A stretch of DNA of 64,000 bases from Plantibacter flavus (GCF_900177615.1 NZ_FXAP01000008.1:62001-126000); one strand, 5' to 3'. Positions 18,215-26,799 are shown, numbered from the stretch's first letter. Translations and numbers: made by a program. Notes: a model not told the origin generated them from the letters alone.

Positions 18215-18678
18215 TGACCAGCGAGCTGCCTCCCGTCGAGTACCACGTCGCCAGAGCGGCCGAGATGGATCCGGTGACGCTGTACCGCGTGCTGAAGATC
18301 CGCGTCGACGTCTTCGTCGTCGAGCAGACGGCCCTGTTCGCCGATCTCGACGGTCGCGACATCGAGGACGGCACCCTCATCGCCTGGGCCCAGGAGGGCG
18401 ACGAGGTACTCGCGACGATCCGCATCCTGACCGAGGCCGAGCACTCGGAGATCGGACGCGTGGCCACCGCGTTCACCGCCCGCGGGCGAGGTCTCGCCGC
18501 GGAACTGATCCGCCGCGCCGTCGCCGACCACGGGCATCGGGAACTCCGCATGGGCGCGCAGAAGCGGCTCGCCGACTGGTACGGCCGGTTCGGCTTCGAG
18601 ATCAGCGGCCCCGACTACGTGGAGGACGACATCGTGCACGTCCCGATGACGCGCGTCGCCACCCCGAGTGGTTCCTGA
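18214..18678 (+). CDS. GNAT-family N-acetyltransferase (ElaA-like)
   Basis: A 154-residue acetyltransferase. YRVLKIRVDVFVVEQTALFADLDGRD is the ElaA signature; the acetyl-CoA pyrophosphate loop appears as RVATAFTARGRGLAAELIRRA, and YGRFGFEISGPDYVEDDIVHVPM closes the fold. The acceptor is unknown. Start taken at ATG 18214 for the reason given for its promoter; GTG at 18211 would add one residue. Its stop codon falls in gttcctgagcc, which resembles one arm of the family repeat, and a long repeat array follows directly. Confidence 0.88.
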   Translation: MTSELPPVEYHVARAAEMDPVTLYRVLKIRVDVFVVEQTALFADLDGRDIEDGTLIAWAQEGDEVLATIRILTEAEHSEIGRVATAFTARGRGLAAELIRRAVADHGHRELRMGAQKRLADWYGRFGFEISGPDYVEDDIVHVPMTRVATPSGS

Positions 18679-18852
18679 GCCATGCTCCGGTCCCTGAGCC
18701 GCGCTCCGGTCCCTGAGCCCCGCTCCGGTCCCTGAGCCGCGCTCCGGTCCCTGAGCTTGTCGAAGGGCGCACTTCGACAAGCTCAGTGACCGATGGTGGT
18801 CTCAGTGACCGATGGTGGTCTCAGCGACCGATAGGGGTTTCAGTGACCGACG
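18674..18852. repeat. tandem array of half-elements of the dispersed repeat
   Basis: From about 18688 a 19-bp unit, ggtccctgagccgcgctcc, repeats about four times and ends in one full element (ggtccctgagcttgtcgaaggg). An inverted full element then begins a second array, about three units of the form gtgaccgatggtggtctca. The two arrays mirror each other around 18770. No gene is seen here. Confidence 0.85.
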
Positions 18853-18862
18853 GCGGGACGGG

Positions 18863-19114
18863 TCAGCGCGCGATGGCGCGGACGATGCCCCACACGGCCA
18901 GCCCGGCCGCACCGGCGAGGCCCGCGACGCCGGCGTAGAAGACCGCCGGGCGTTCGACCTTGACGGTCGCGATCTGCACGATGGCACGACGCTTGGCGCG
19001 GTGCACCTGCTTCGGGACGTTGAGCTTGTCCTCGATCGCGTTCAGCGTGGCGACGAGCTCGGCGCGAGCCTGCTCGGGCGAGGGCGTCGCCCCCGGGAAC
19101 TGGTCAACGGTCAT
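18863..19114 (-). CDS. DUF3618-like small membrane protein
   Basis: An 83-residue protein. The N-terminal SPEQARAELVATLNAIEDKLNVPKQV resembles DUF3618, a short amphipathic helix found in actinobacterial envelope proteins; a single membrane helix follows (about residues 59-79, VFYAGVAGLAGAAGLAVWGIV). It overlaps the upstream holin-like gene by 11 bp and forms a three-gene set with it and the YtxH-like gene. Function unknown; such trios are usual near each other in Microbacteriaceae-like genomes, in my recollection. Confidence 0.75.
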   Translation of the reverse strand: MTVDQFPGATPSPEQARAELVATLNAIEDKLNVPKQVHRAKRRAIVQIATVKVERPAVFYAGVAGLAGAAGLAVWGIVRAIAR

Positions 19115-19535
19115 ACTCGCCGAGTCCCTTCACTGCCTTGATGTCTTCCTTCACGTTGTCCATCGGGCTCGGGTCCTCGTTGATCTTCTTGAAGTACCGC
19201 AGCGCGATGAGCACGAGGATCGCCGCGACGAGGACGAAGAGCACGAAGACGCAGAGTGCCGCCAGCCACGAAGGCATGACGAGCGCGAGCGCGAGGATCA
19301 GCACGGCGACGAGTACGCCGACCGCGAAGAAGAGGAACACCGCGGCACCGGCGACGAACGCCGCTCCGATGCCCGCGTACTTGCCCTTGTGGGCGAGCTG
19401 CGTCTTGAGGTTGGCGATCTCGGCCTTGACCAGGTTCGAGACGACCCCGGGCAGCTGGCCGACGAGGGTCAGCAGGGATTCGTCGCGCTTGTCGTAGCGC
19501 GGCTCCGAGCGGTTGCGGTCACTCATGAACGGCAT
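19104..19535 (-). CDS. phage-holin-family / DUF1469-like membrane protein
   Basis: A 143-residue protein with an N-terminal amphipathic stretch (LLTLVGQLPGVVSNLVKAEI) and two long membrane helices (about 50-80 and 85-113), then a charged tail. This is the pattern of the putative Actinobacteria holin-X / DUF1469 family, which is not phage-derived in most genomes and has no settled role. The ATG at 19535 is 8 nt after the previous stop; an ATG three codons later (19526) is an alternative. Confidence 0.78.
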   Translation of the reverse strand: MPFMSDRNRSEPRYDKRDESLLTLVGQLPGVVSNLVKAEIANLKTQLAHKGKYAGIGAAFVAGAAVFLFFAVGVLVAVLILALALVMPSWLAALCVFVLFVLVAAILVLIALRYFKKINEDPSPMDNVKEDIKAVKGLGEYDR

Positions 19536-19543
19536 CGTCGGTG

Positions 19544-19966
19544 CTACTCGCCGCTCTTGGGCTTCGGAGCCGTCGTCTTGGGCGCGGCAGGCTTGCGCAC
19601 TGCGGGCTTCGAGGCCGACGACGTCGAGGTGCCGGAGGCCGTGCGTGCGTCCTTGACCGTCTCGGACACGTCCTGGACGGTGTCTTCGGTCTTCGATATG
19701 GCCTTATCGAGCTTCTGACCGGGCGTCGAGCCCTGCTGGCTGACGACCTTCGCGACGGCGCTGACGCCGCTCCACAGGGCAGCGGGAACCTCGCTGATGC
19801 GTGCCTTGGCGAAGTCCTCGACCTTGCCGCGCTGCGCGCGCACCGGCTTCGCGTTCCACAGCTTGACCCACTGCGTCTTGATCTGCTCGTAGCGTTCGCG
19901 TCCGGCGCGGGTACCGAGCACGTAGCCCGTGAGCCCACCGACGACGAACATGACCTTGCCCTTCAT
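19544..19966 (-). CDS. YtxH-like envelope protein with Lys/Ala/Pro-rich tail
   Basis: A 140-residue protein. KGKVMFVVGGLTGYVLGTRAGRERYEQI at the start is a glycine-zipper helix followed by the RAGRERYE motif of YtxH-like proteins. The middle is helical, and the last 40 residues are rich in Lys, Pro, Ala and Ser (KPAAPKTTAPKPK), like DNA- or wall-associated tails. The ATG at 19966 has GGAGG about 4 nt upstream; an upstream in-frame ATG at 20005 lacks one. It heads the trio with the DUF1469-like and DUF3618-like genes. Confidence 0.72.
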   Translation of the reverse strand: MKGKVMFVVGGLTGYVLGTRAGRERYEQIKTQWVKLWNAKPVRAQRGKVEDFAKARISEVPAALWSGVSAVAKVVSQQGSTPGQKLDKAISKTEDTVQDVSETVKDARTASGTSTSSASKPAVRKPAAPKTTAPKPKSGE

Positions 19967-20098
19967 GGCGCCTCCGTCTGTTCGAGTGGTGCTGTGATGC
20001 TGCATCCAACGGGACCAGCGTAGTCGGGTGTCACTCCGACGCCACCATCCGGTCGGGGGTTGACAGGAAAAGATGCCGGGTCGGGCATATGGGCGCGT

Positions 20099-21643
20099 CT
20101 AGCGCTGCAGCGCCTGATGGCGGAGTCGTGCAGCCGCCTCGTGGGCGTCGGGGACCACCGAGGCGAGTCCCGTGCCCGACAACCAGGCACCCGTGACCGC
20201 GAGGTCGGGCACCTCGGCCACTGCTTCCCGGATGGCCGTCGAGCGTTCACGCTGGCCGCGCGCGGCGGTCGGCTGCGTCCCCGTCCAGGAGATGCGGTGG
20301 AAGCCGCGGACACTGCCCGGGTCGAGCTGGACGCCGAGCATCGCGGACGCGTCGTGCAACGCCGTCGAGAGCAGCTCATCGTCGGTCAACGCGCTCGTCG
20401 CGTCGGCTTCGCCCTGACGGCCGAAGGACAGGCGGACGACGTGGCGGTGCTCGCCCTGCTCCTTCGCGCGGTCGGCGAGCCAGGCCCACTTCGCCGTCGC
20501 ATGGGTGAGGGCCTTGGCGTGGAGCGTCGAGCCGGGTGCGACGAGCAGCCCGGAACCACGCGGTGCGGCGTCGAGTGCCGGTTCGTCGAGCACGATCGTC
20601 ACGAGCTCGATCGGCGCGGGCAGGACCGGGTCGCCCGCGTCGTCGCCGGCGGCGGGGAGGTCGCGGAGCGCCGGCCCGACGTCGGCCAGCAGGTTGCGGG
20701 CCGGCTGCTCGGGCGTCGCGATGAGGACGAGATCGGCCTCGAGCACCCGGCCGTCGGTCAGAGCGACGTACCAGGGGGCCTTCGACGCGCCTGCAGCCGC
20801 GGGACGCTCGCTCATCCGCGGGAGGCCGGCGTCGCCGACGCCGACACCCGGTCCGTCCAGGTCGATGTCGAACGGGTTCCGGGAGATCGCCGTGACGGCG
20901 ACGCCGGTGATGAGCGTCGACCCCCATCGCTCGAGCTCCGCGGTCAAGCCGTCGACGAGGACGGTCATGCCACCGTCGAGGCCACCGACCGCGGCACCCG
21001 CCGGCGCGTTCTCCCGGAGGGCGGCGACGGCGAGGGACAGCGCCCCGGTGCGGGTCAGCGCGGCGTTCAGCCCGGGAGCCGCACGGTCGACGTCGAGGTC
21101 GTCCGGAACGGCCGAGTAGACGCCCGAGGTGACCGGAGCGACGAGGAGGTCGTGGACGGCCGCGCCCATGCGCTTCCGGACGAGCGCACCGAGGTTGTGC
21201 TCGGTGCCGATCGTGAGCGGCGGGCGGATGCGGTCGAGGTAGGCGCGCAGGGCACCCTTCCAGCCGATGACCCGACGGACGTCGTCGGCGAGGGGGTTCG
21301 TCGGGATGCCCAGGAGTCCTGCCTTGGGGAGCGGGACACTCCGCTGCGGCTGTCCGGGCTTGGCGACGTGCAGCCAGGCCCCGGCCCGGTTGGGGCGCAC
21401 GACGCGGTCGGTCAGGCCCAGCTGCTCGATGAGTTCGGCGACCGAGCCACCGCGCGTCGCGAAACTCTCCGCACCGACGTCGACGCGGAGACCCGCGACC
21501 TCGGCGGCCGCGAGCGCGCCACCGAACGACTCCTGCGCGTCGACGACCGTCACCGAGATGCCGACCTTGGCGCAGTCGACCGCGCCGACGAGTCCGGCCA
21601 CACCACCGCCGATGACGACGAGACGTTTCGGCTCCAGACTCAT
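20099..21643 (-). CDS. cgoX: coproporphyrinogen III oxidase, HemY type
   Basis: A 514-residue FAD enzyme (hemG/hemY in older naming). The dinucleotide motif VVIGGGVAGLVGAVDCAK opens the protein, DVGAESFATRGGSVAELI is characteristic, and VTGAWLSGTGLASVVPDA near the end closes the FAD site. Because ChdC and CpfC are encoded nearby, it should oxidise coproporphyrinogen III rather than protoporphyrinogen. The ATG at 21643 overlaps the hemE stop (ATGA); a TTG four codons upstream is less likely. Confidence 0.93.
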   Translation of the reverse strand: MSLEPKRLVVIGGGVAGLVGAVDCAKVGISVTVVDAQESFGGALAAAEVAGLRVDVGAESFATRGGSVAELIEQLGLTDRVVRPNRAGAWLHVAKPGQPQRSVPLPKAGLLGIPTNPLADDVRRVIGWKGALRAYLDRIRPPLTIGTEHNLGALVRKRMGAAVHDLLVAPVTSGVYSAVPDDLDVDRAAPGLNAALTRTGALSLAVAALRENAPAGAAVGGLDGGMTVLVDGLTAELERWGSTLITGVAVTAISRNPFDIDLDGPGVGVGDAGLPRMSERPAAAGASKAPWYVALTDGRVLEADLVLIATPEQPARNLLADVGPALRDLPAAGDDAGDPVLPAPIELVTIVLDEPALDAAPRGSGLLVAPGSTLHAKALTHATAKWAWLADRAKEQGEHRHVVRLSFGRQGEADATSALTDDELLSTALHDASAMLGVQLDPGSVRGFHRISWTGTQPTAARGQRERSTAIREAVAEVPDLAVTGAWLSGTGLASVVPDAHEAAARLRHQALQR

Positions 21644-22731
21644 GCGGGCTGCCAATCATGGGCGAGGGCGACGATGCGGGTCAGGACGTCCGGGTCGGTC
21701 TCGGGCGGGACCCCGTGGCCGAGGTTGAGGACGTGCGACGGCGCCGCCGTCCCCCGTTGGAGGATGTCGAGGACGTGCGCCTCGAGGACCGGCCATGGGG
21801 CTGCGAGCAGCGCCGGGTCGATGTTGCCCTGCACGGGGACGCCGCCGCCGAGACGTCGGATGCCCTCGTCGAGTGCCAGCCGGTAGTCGATCCCGACCAC
21901 GTCGGCGCCGACCCGGTGCATCGCACCGAGCAGCTCGCCCGTCCCGACGCCGAAGTGCACCTTCGGGACGGGGAGGTCGGCGACGTGCGCGAGCGCGGCC
22001 CGGGAGGCCGGGGCGACGTGACGCTCGTAGTCCTCGAGGGAGAGTGCGCCCGCCCAGGAGTCGAAGAGCTGCGCGGCCGACGCACCGGCGAGCACCTGGG
22101 CGCGGAGGAAGCGACCGGTGATGTCCGCGCACCAGGCCATGAGCTTCGCCCACGACGCCGGGTCGGCGTGCATGAGGGTGCGGGCGGCGAGGTGGTCCTT
22201 CGATGGTCCGCCCTCGACGAGATAGGCGGCGAGCGTGAACGGCGCACCCGCGAAGCCGATGAGCGGCGTGCGGCCGTCGCCGATCCCCGCGAGCCCCGCG
22301 ACGGTGAGCGCGACGCCCTCGCGGATGGGCACCAACGTGTCGTCGAGGACGGCCGGGTCGAGCGCGACGAGCGCGTCGACCTCGGCGGCCGTCCGCACCG
22401 CGGAACCCATGACGGGACCGCGGCCCGGCACGATCTCGACCGCCACCCCGGCCTGCTTCAGTGGCACCACGATGTCGCTGAAGAAGATGGCCGCGTCCGT
22501 CCCGTGCCGACGGATGGGCTGGAGGGTGATCTCGCTCGCCATCGCCGGGTCGAGGCAGGCGTCGAGCATGGCCGTCCCGATCCGCAACTCGCGGTACTCG
22601 GGCAGCGACCGACCGGCCTGACGCATGAACCAGACGGGCGTCCGCTCGGGACGGGTGCCGCGGTACGCGGTGATGAGCGGCGACGACTGGGTCACGCCGG
22701 TGACGAGCGGGTGTTCGGGTGGGAGACTCAC
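21640..22731 (-). CDS. hemE: uroporphyrinogen decarboxylase
   Basis: A 363-residue enzyme removing four carboxyl groups from uroporphyrinogen III. PVWFMRQAGRSLPEYRELR carries the substrate-binding arginines, and FFSDIVVPLKQAGVAVEI holds the essential Asp. GFAGAPFTLAAYLVEGG and NLGHGVPPETDPD are further signatures. The GTG at 22731 was chosen because GAGGAT ends 6 nt upstream (leaderless promoter) and conservation starts there; the open frame continues to 22872 through the hemA promoter. Divergent from hemA, 114 bp apart; coupled to cgoX by an ATGA overlap. Confidence 0.94.
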   Translation of the reverse strand: MSLPPEHPLVTGVTQSSPLITAYRGTRPERTPVWFMRQAGRSLPEYRELRIGTAMLDACLDPAMASEITLQPIRRHGTDAAIFFSDIVVPLKQAGVAVEIVPGRGPVMGSAVRTAAEVDALVALDPAVLDDTLVPIREGVALTVAGLAGIGDGRTPLIGFAGAPFTLAAYLVEGGPSKDHLAARTLMHADPASWAKLMAWCADITGRFLRAQVLAGASAAQLFDSWAGALSLEDYERHVAPASRAALAHVADLPVPKVHFGVGTGELLGAMHRVGADVVGIDYRLALDEGIRRLGGGVPVQGNIDPALLAAPWPVLEAHVLDILQRGTAAPSHVLNLGHGVPPETDPDVLTRIVALAHDWQPA

Positions 22732-22743
22732 GCCTCCATCCTC
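22732..22743 (-). promoter_or_regulatory. -10 box of the hemE-cgoX operon (leaderless)
   Basis: Minus-strand GAGGAT (22738-22743), then 6 nt, then the GTG at 22731. GGAGG falls inside those 6 nt but is too close to serve as a normal ribosome binding site. Confidence 0.45.
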
Positions 22744-22833
22744 CCATCTCCGCCCTGAGAGGGAGGGGGACGCGTGCGACCGGGTGAGGGTGACCTGGGT
22801 GGCTTCCCGGAGAGGCCGACGTGCCCGCTCGGG

Positions 22834-22846
22834 TAGACTCATCGGG
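22834..22846 (+). promoter_or_regulatory. -10 box of a leaderless hemA promoter
   Basis: TAGACT at 22834-22839 ends 6 nt before the GTG at 22846; no Shine-Dalgarno sequence is seen. Confidence 0.6.
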
Positions 22847-24306
22847 TGCTCATGTGTGTGACGGCGAGCCATAAGAACGCCACCTTCGACCTCCTCGAAC
22901 GACTCTCAGTCGGTGCCGAGGGCGTTGCTGCGCGCCTGGTCGAGCACCACGAGTGCGTCTCGGGTGCCGTCGTCGTGGCCACCTGCAACCGGTTCGAGGC
23001 GTACATCGACCTCGACGAGCCCGTCACCGCCGCCGCATCCGTCGCCTTCGAGGCCGCTGCGGAGGCCGTCAGCGAGACCACGGGCATCCCCGCCGAGCAG
23101 CTGCGGGAGGTGTTCGACCTCAGCGTCGGCACTGCGGCAGCTGAACACCTCTTCGCCGTGTCGGCCGGACTCGAGTCCGTCGTCGTCGGTGAGGGCGAGA
23201 TCGCCGGCCAGGTGCGGCGCTCCCTCGAGGCCGCTCGCGCCGGTGGCACCACCAGTTCCGAGCTCGAGCGCCTGTTCCAGCGCGCGTCCCAGACCTCTCG
23301 CGGCATCAAGAACCGCACGCCGCTCGGGCGCGCGGGTCGCTCCATCGTGCGTCTCGCCCTCGACCTCGCGGAGAGCCGTATCGACGACTGGGCCACGCAG
23401 CGCGTGTTGCTCGTCGGCACCGGTGCGTACGCCGGCGCGAGCCTCGCCGCCCTCCGCGACCGCGGCGTCACCGACGTCCTCGTGTACTCGCCGTCCGGCC
23501 GCGCCGAGAAGTTCGCGCGCTCACACGAGATCGGCTGGATCGGACACGACGACCTCGCCCGCACCACCGGCGAGGTCGACATCATCGTCACCTGCACCAC
23601 CGCCGAGGGCCACGTCGTCGACGCCGAACTGCTCCGCGCGGGTCGCACGGCCGTCGCCGCCGACCACCGTGCGCGAGCCGCGGCAGTCACGGACGCACCG
23701 ACGCTCTCGCTGGTCACCGCGGCCGACGTACCCGCCGAAGCCGAACCCACCGGGGTCTCCGCGCTCGTCCACGACGTCATCACCGAAGCAGCCGCCGAGT
23801 GCCCGGTGCCGCACGCCTCGGCCCAGCTCGTCATCGACCTCGGCCTGCCGCGCAACGTCGACCCCGACGTCTCCACGGTCTCCGGTGTCGTCCTGCTCGA
23901 CCTCGAGACCATCCGCATCCACGCGCCGCTCGAGGAGCTGCAGGCCACCGAGGTCGCGCGCTCCATCGTCAGCCGCGCCGCACAGAAGTTCGCAGCGGTC
24001 GGCGAGGAGCGCAGCCTCGAGCCCGCCGTCGTCGCACTCCGCAGCCACGTGCACGCACTCGTCGAGGCCGAGGTCGCCCGTGCGACCGCTCGCGGCGACG
24101 ACGACGGTTCGACCGCCCGTGCACTGCGTCACCTCGCCGGAGTGCTGCTGCACGAACCGACGGTGCGCGCGCGGAACCTCGCCCGCAACGGCGAGCAGGC
24201 CGCGTACACGACGGCGCTGCAGACGCTCTTCGGCATCGAGGTCCCGCAGACACCGGCGGTCGTCGCGCCGGTCGCCGACACCGACTCGGCCGCTTCCGCC
24301 TCCTAG
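22846..24306 (+). CDS. hemA: glutamyl-tRNA reductase
   Basis: A 486-residue NADPH enzyme that starts the C5 pathway by reducing glutamyl-tRNA. The catalytic Cys47 lies in [15 protein letters not shown], the motif [17 protein letters not shown] follows, and the NADPH fold has [19 protein letters not shown]. The C-terminal dimerisation helices are present, with an unconserved 30-residue Val/Ala/Pro tail. The start is GTG, two codons before an ATG. It is divergent from hemE; the other pathway genes are in the chdC operon 4.7 kb away. Confidence 0.95.
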   Translation: MLMCVTASHKNATFDLLERLSVGAEGVAARLVEHHECVSGAVVVATCNRFEAYIDLDEPVTAAASVAFEAAAEAVSETTGIPAEQLREVFDLSVGTAAAEHLFAVSAGLESVVVGEGEIAGQVRRSLEAARAGGTTSSELERLFQRASQTSRGIKNRTPLGRAGRSIVRLALDLAESRIDDWATQRVLLVGTGAYAGASLAALRDRGVTDVLVYSPSGRAEKFARSHEIGWIGHDDLARTTGEVDIIVTCTTAEGHVVDAELLRAGRTAVAADHRARAAAVTDAPTLSLVTAADVPAEAEPTGVSALVHDVITEAAAECPVPHASAQLVIDLGLPRNVDPDVSTVSGVVLLDLETIRIHAPLEELQATEVARSIVSRAAQKFAAVGEERSLEPAVVALRSHVHALVEAEVARATARGDDDGSTARALRHLAGVLLHEPTVRARNLARNGEQAAYTTALQTLFGIEVPQTPAVVAPVADTDSAASAS

Positions 24307-24650
24307 GCTTCCTGGCGGCACCGGGGCTCTCGCGTCGGGTGGCTCCGCTCACCGAGCCGACCTCCGGTCACCGAGCCGACCTCCGGTCACCGAGCTGAAC
24401 CCCGGTCACCGAGCTGAACCCCGGTCACCGAGCTGAACCCCGGTCACCGAGCCTGTCGAGGTGCGCGCGAACACGCGACCCGACCACGGACGTTCCCCCG
24501 TGGGCCCTTCGACACTTCGACAGGCTCAGTGCGGCGCAGCTCACGGACCGGAGAGGGGTGCTGCTCAGGGACCGGAGAGGGGTACCGCCCTTCGACAAGC
24601 TCAGGGACCGGAGAGGGGTACTGCTCAGGGACCGGAACGGGAAGGGCGCT
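24307..24650. repeat. two arrays of tandem half-elements in a gene-free stretch
   Basis: From about 24350 a 19-bp unit (ggtcaccgagctgaacccc and variants) repeats about six times and ends with gagcctgtcgagg. From 24513 a full inverted element (cttcgacaggctcagt) begins a second array of units of about 24 bp built on cagggaccggagagggg. No open frame of coding character exists between hemA and the DUF4190 gene (24307-24718). Confidence 0.85.
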
Positions 24651-24653
24651 GGA

Positions 24654-24693
24654 ACGACGAACGGGCACCGGCGCGATGCCGATGCCCGTCGTG
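24654..24693 (-). terminator. hairpin after the DUF4190 gene
   Basis: ACGGGCA (24661-24667) pairs with TGCCCGT (24683-24689), with partial pairing of the flanking ACGAC/GTCGT. It lies about 25 nt past the stop of the minus-strand gene. No T-run. Confidence 0.45.
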
Positions 24694-24718
24694 ATCCGCC
24701 TGCTGAGCAGGCCGTGGA

Positions 24719-25318
24719 TCAGTAGTCGTAGTTGTAGTCGTACGAGCTCGCGCCGGCGATCGCGCCGGCGATGATCAGGAAGTAGAAGATGATCACGACG
24801 ATGCCGGCGAGGACCGACACGCCGCTCACGATGGTGCCGGCGAGGGCCAGGCCGCGGCCCTGCTCACCGGTGCGCTTGATCTGACCGAGCGCGATGATGC
24901 CGAGCACGAGGCCGACGACGCCGAACCCGACGAACGGGGCGATGAGCGAGATGATCGCCATGACGTTCGTCTTCGGGCCGGTCGGCTGCGCGTAGCCGTA
25001 CGGCGCCTGAGGCTGTCCGTACGGAGCGGCGGGCTGACCGTAGGGGTTCTGCTGCTGCCCGTAGGGCGCCTGCGGCTGGCCGTAGGGGTTCTGCTGCTCG
25101 CCGTAGGGAGCCTGCGGCTGACCGTACTTCGGCTGCTCGCCGTACTGCGGAGCCTGCTGGCCCGACTGCTCACCGTAGGGCGAGGGCTGGCCGTACTGCG
25201 GAGCCTGTTCCCCGTACTGCGGAGCCGGCGGAACCTGCGATTCGCCGTAGGCCGGCTGCTGGGGGTTCTGGCTCTGACCGTATGGGTCGTTCGGCTGGCC
25301 GGAGTTCGGATCAGTCAT
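24719..25318 (-). CDS. DUF4190 membrane protein with PYGQPQ repeats
   Basis: A 199-residue protein. Residues 1-115 are a low-complexity Pro/Tyr/Gly/Gln domain with repeats of the type PYGQPQA, PYGQQQN and QYGEQ. Two membrane helices follow (about 121-150 and 163-190) with the DUF4190 motif LVLGIIALGQIKRTGEQGRGLALAGTIVSG between and into them. It ends in SSYDYNYDY. GCGAGGTG lies about 8 nt before the ATG at 25318. The Tyr/Gln-rich segment could condense or bind the wall; that is speculation. Confidence 0.82.
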   Translation of the reverse strand: MTDPNSGQPNDPYGQSQNPQQPAYGESQVPPAPQYGEQAPQYGQPSPYGEQSGQQAPQYGEQPKYGQPQAPYGEQQNPYGQPQAPYGQQQNPYGQPAAPYGQPQAPYGYAQPTGPKTNVMAIISLIAPFVGFGVVGLVLGIIALGQIKRTGEQGRGLALAGTIVSGVSVLAGIVVIIFYFLIIAGAIAGASSYDYNYDY

Positions 25319-25454
25319 GAAGGTGCACCTCGCGCATAGGGGTTCGACGAACGGACTCATGCTTGCAGCGTGCCGTCGCCTTGTCAACACAGGGTACCCC
25401 GCGATCCCTGATGTTCACTGGGCTCGCGCGGCGCGCACCGGGGGCGGTGGCAGG

Positions 25455-26273
25455 ATGGACGAGGGGGTGCGGATGGACGAGGAGTCGGTGGCGGAAGCCG
25501 AGGACGTCACGCTCGCCGACGCCCCGCCGGTCGCCGAGCGGCCTGGCGCGCTGACCATCGCCGGGATCGTCGCCGTCGACTGGGTCCACTCCGTCGTCTG
25601 GCACACGCGGGCCTTCTTCAGCGGTCGAATCCCGAGGGAGTACGCCCGCGGCGACGCGAGTCGACCCGTCGTCGTCCTCATCCCCGGCGTGTACGAGACG
25701 TGGGCGTTCCTGAAGCCGGTCGCCGACCGCCTGAACGCCGACGGCTACCGGATCCGCATCGCCCGCGGCCTCGGGTACAACCGCAAGCCCATCCGCGACA
25801 CGGCGGCCCGCTTCGCCCGCGCGCTCGGACGGCTGCCGAAGCCCGCCGCCGGGTGCGTCATCGTCGCGCACAGTAAGGGAGGACTCGTCGGGAAGGAGTT
25901 GCTCCTCACCGAACGCGAGCGGCTGGGCCTGCTCGGGGTCGTCGCGATCTGCTCGCCGTTCTCCGGATCGGTGCTCGCGAAGTACGTCGTCGACCCGAGC
26001 CTCCGCGCGTTCCTCCCGACGGACGAGACCATCGTCGCGCTCGGCGCCCCGCACGACGTCAACGCCGACGTCGTCTCGATCTACAGCACCTTCGACCCGC
26101 ACGTGCCGTCCAGCAGCGTGCTGCCCGGAGCGACGAACGTGCTCCTCCCGGTGCCTGGTCACTTCGTGATCCTCAGCACGGACGAGCTCAAGGACGCCGT
26201 GGAACTCGCCGTCGACGGGTTCGCCGATCGGGTGCGGCCCGCACCCGACACCGAGCACCCGGCCGACCGGTGA
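25455..26273 (+). CDS. alpha/beta-hydrolase, lipase-like
   Basis: A 272-residue hydrolase. The strand-turn-helix nucleophile motif is VIVAHSKGGLVGKEL (G-x-S-x-G form H-S-K-G-G, with His in the first place), and PVVVLIPGVYETWAFLKPVADRL is the oxyanion/lid region of the triacylglycerol-lipase or PGAP1-like type. The catalytic His is probably in VPGHFVIL near the end and Asp in STFDPHVP. No signal peptide. Of two close starts (ATG 25455 and ATG 25473) neither has a strong ribosome binding site. It overlaps the NUDIX gene by 4 bp. Confidence 0.83.
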   Translation: MDEGVRMDEESVAEAEDVTLADAPPVAERPGALTIAGIVAVDWVHSVVWHTRAFFSGRIPREYARGDASRPVVVLIPGVYETWAFLKPVADRLNADGYRIRIARGLGYNRKPIRDTAARFARALGRLPKPAAGCVIVAHSKGGLVGKELLLTERERLGLLGVVAICSPFSGSVLAKYVVDPSLRAFLPTDETIVALGAPHDVNADVVSIYSTFDPHVPSSSVLPGATNVLLPVPGHFVILSTDELKDAVELAVDGFADRVRPAPDTEHPADR

Positions 26274-26701
26274 GCCGCGCACCAGAGGGCTCGGGCAGCC
26301 CGCTCCCCGACATCCTCGTGTCCGCGGTCGCGATCGTCCGCGCACGGCGGGTCCTCATGGTGACGGCTCGCGGTCGCGACGTCCTGTACATGCCCGGCGG
26401 GAAGATCGACGCGGGTGAGACGCCCGCCGAGGCCGCCGTCCGGGAGGCACGCGAGGAGGTCGCGGTCGAGATCGATCCGGCACGGGTGTCGCCGTTGTTC
26501 ACGGTGGTCACGCAGGCGCACGGCGAGCCCGACGGCCGGCTCGTGCGCATGCACGTCTTCGCGGCCGAGACGGACGAGACACCGACGCCCTCCGCCGAGG
26601 TGAGCGCGGTCCACTGGGTGGGCACGGAGTCACTCGACCGCTGCCCACCCGCGGGGCGCGAGGTGCTCGAGCGCCTCGCGGCGGCGGGGCTCATCGACTG
26701 A
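26270..26701 (+). CDS. NUDIX-family hydrolase
   Basis: A 143-residue protein. The Nudix box is complete: G-x5-E-x7-REAREEVAV starting at GGKIDAGETPAEAAVREA (about residues 43-65). The metal-binding glutamates are in place. It should cleave a nucleoside diphosphate linked to another group, substrate not predictable. GTG at 26270 makes a GTGA overlap with the lipase-like gene, so the two are co-translated. A repeat cluster follows its stop. Confidence 0.87.
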   Translation: MSRAPEGSGSPLPDILVSAVAIVRARRVLMVTARGRDVLYMPGGKIDAGETPAEAAVREAREEVAVEIDPARVSPLFTVVTQAHGEPDGRLVRMHVFAAETDETPTPSAEVSAVHWVGTESLDRCPPAGREVLERLAAAGLID

Positions 26702-26729
26702 GCGGCGTTCCTTCGGCAGGCGGATCCTG

Positions 26730-26799
26730 CCCTTCGACAAGCTCAGGGACCGATGGGGGTGAGCCCTTCGACACGCTCAGGGACCGGCGCCCCGCTCAG
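26730..26799. repeat. two copies of the dispersed element between convergent genes
   Basis: cccttcgacaagctcaggga (starting 26730) and cccttcgacacgctcaggga (starting 26764) with a partial arm, gctcagtgga, at 26794. The last arm contains the stop codon of the minus-strand hydrolase (TGA at 26796-26798 on the minus strand). Confidence 0.8.

Noticed and set aside
19104-19535. Holin gene as evidence of a prophage
   Set aside because: The DUF1469/holin-X family is chromosomal in most actinobacteria, and no other phage gene is nearby.
24350-24650. Possible CRISPR array because of regular short repeats
   Set aside because: The repeats are directly adjacent with no unique spacers, belong to the dispersed element family, and no cas genes are present.
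24307-24718. Hidden RNA gene in the repeat-rich gap after hemA
   Set aside because: No tRNA-like cloverleaf or known RNA pattern; the region is explained by tandem half-elements.
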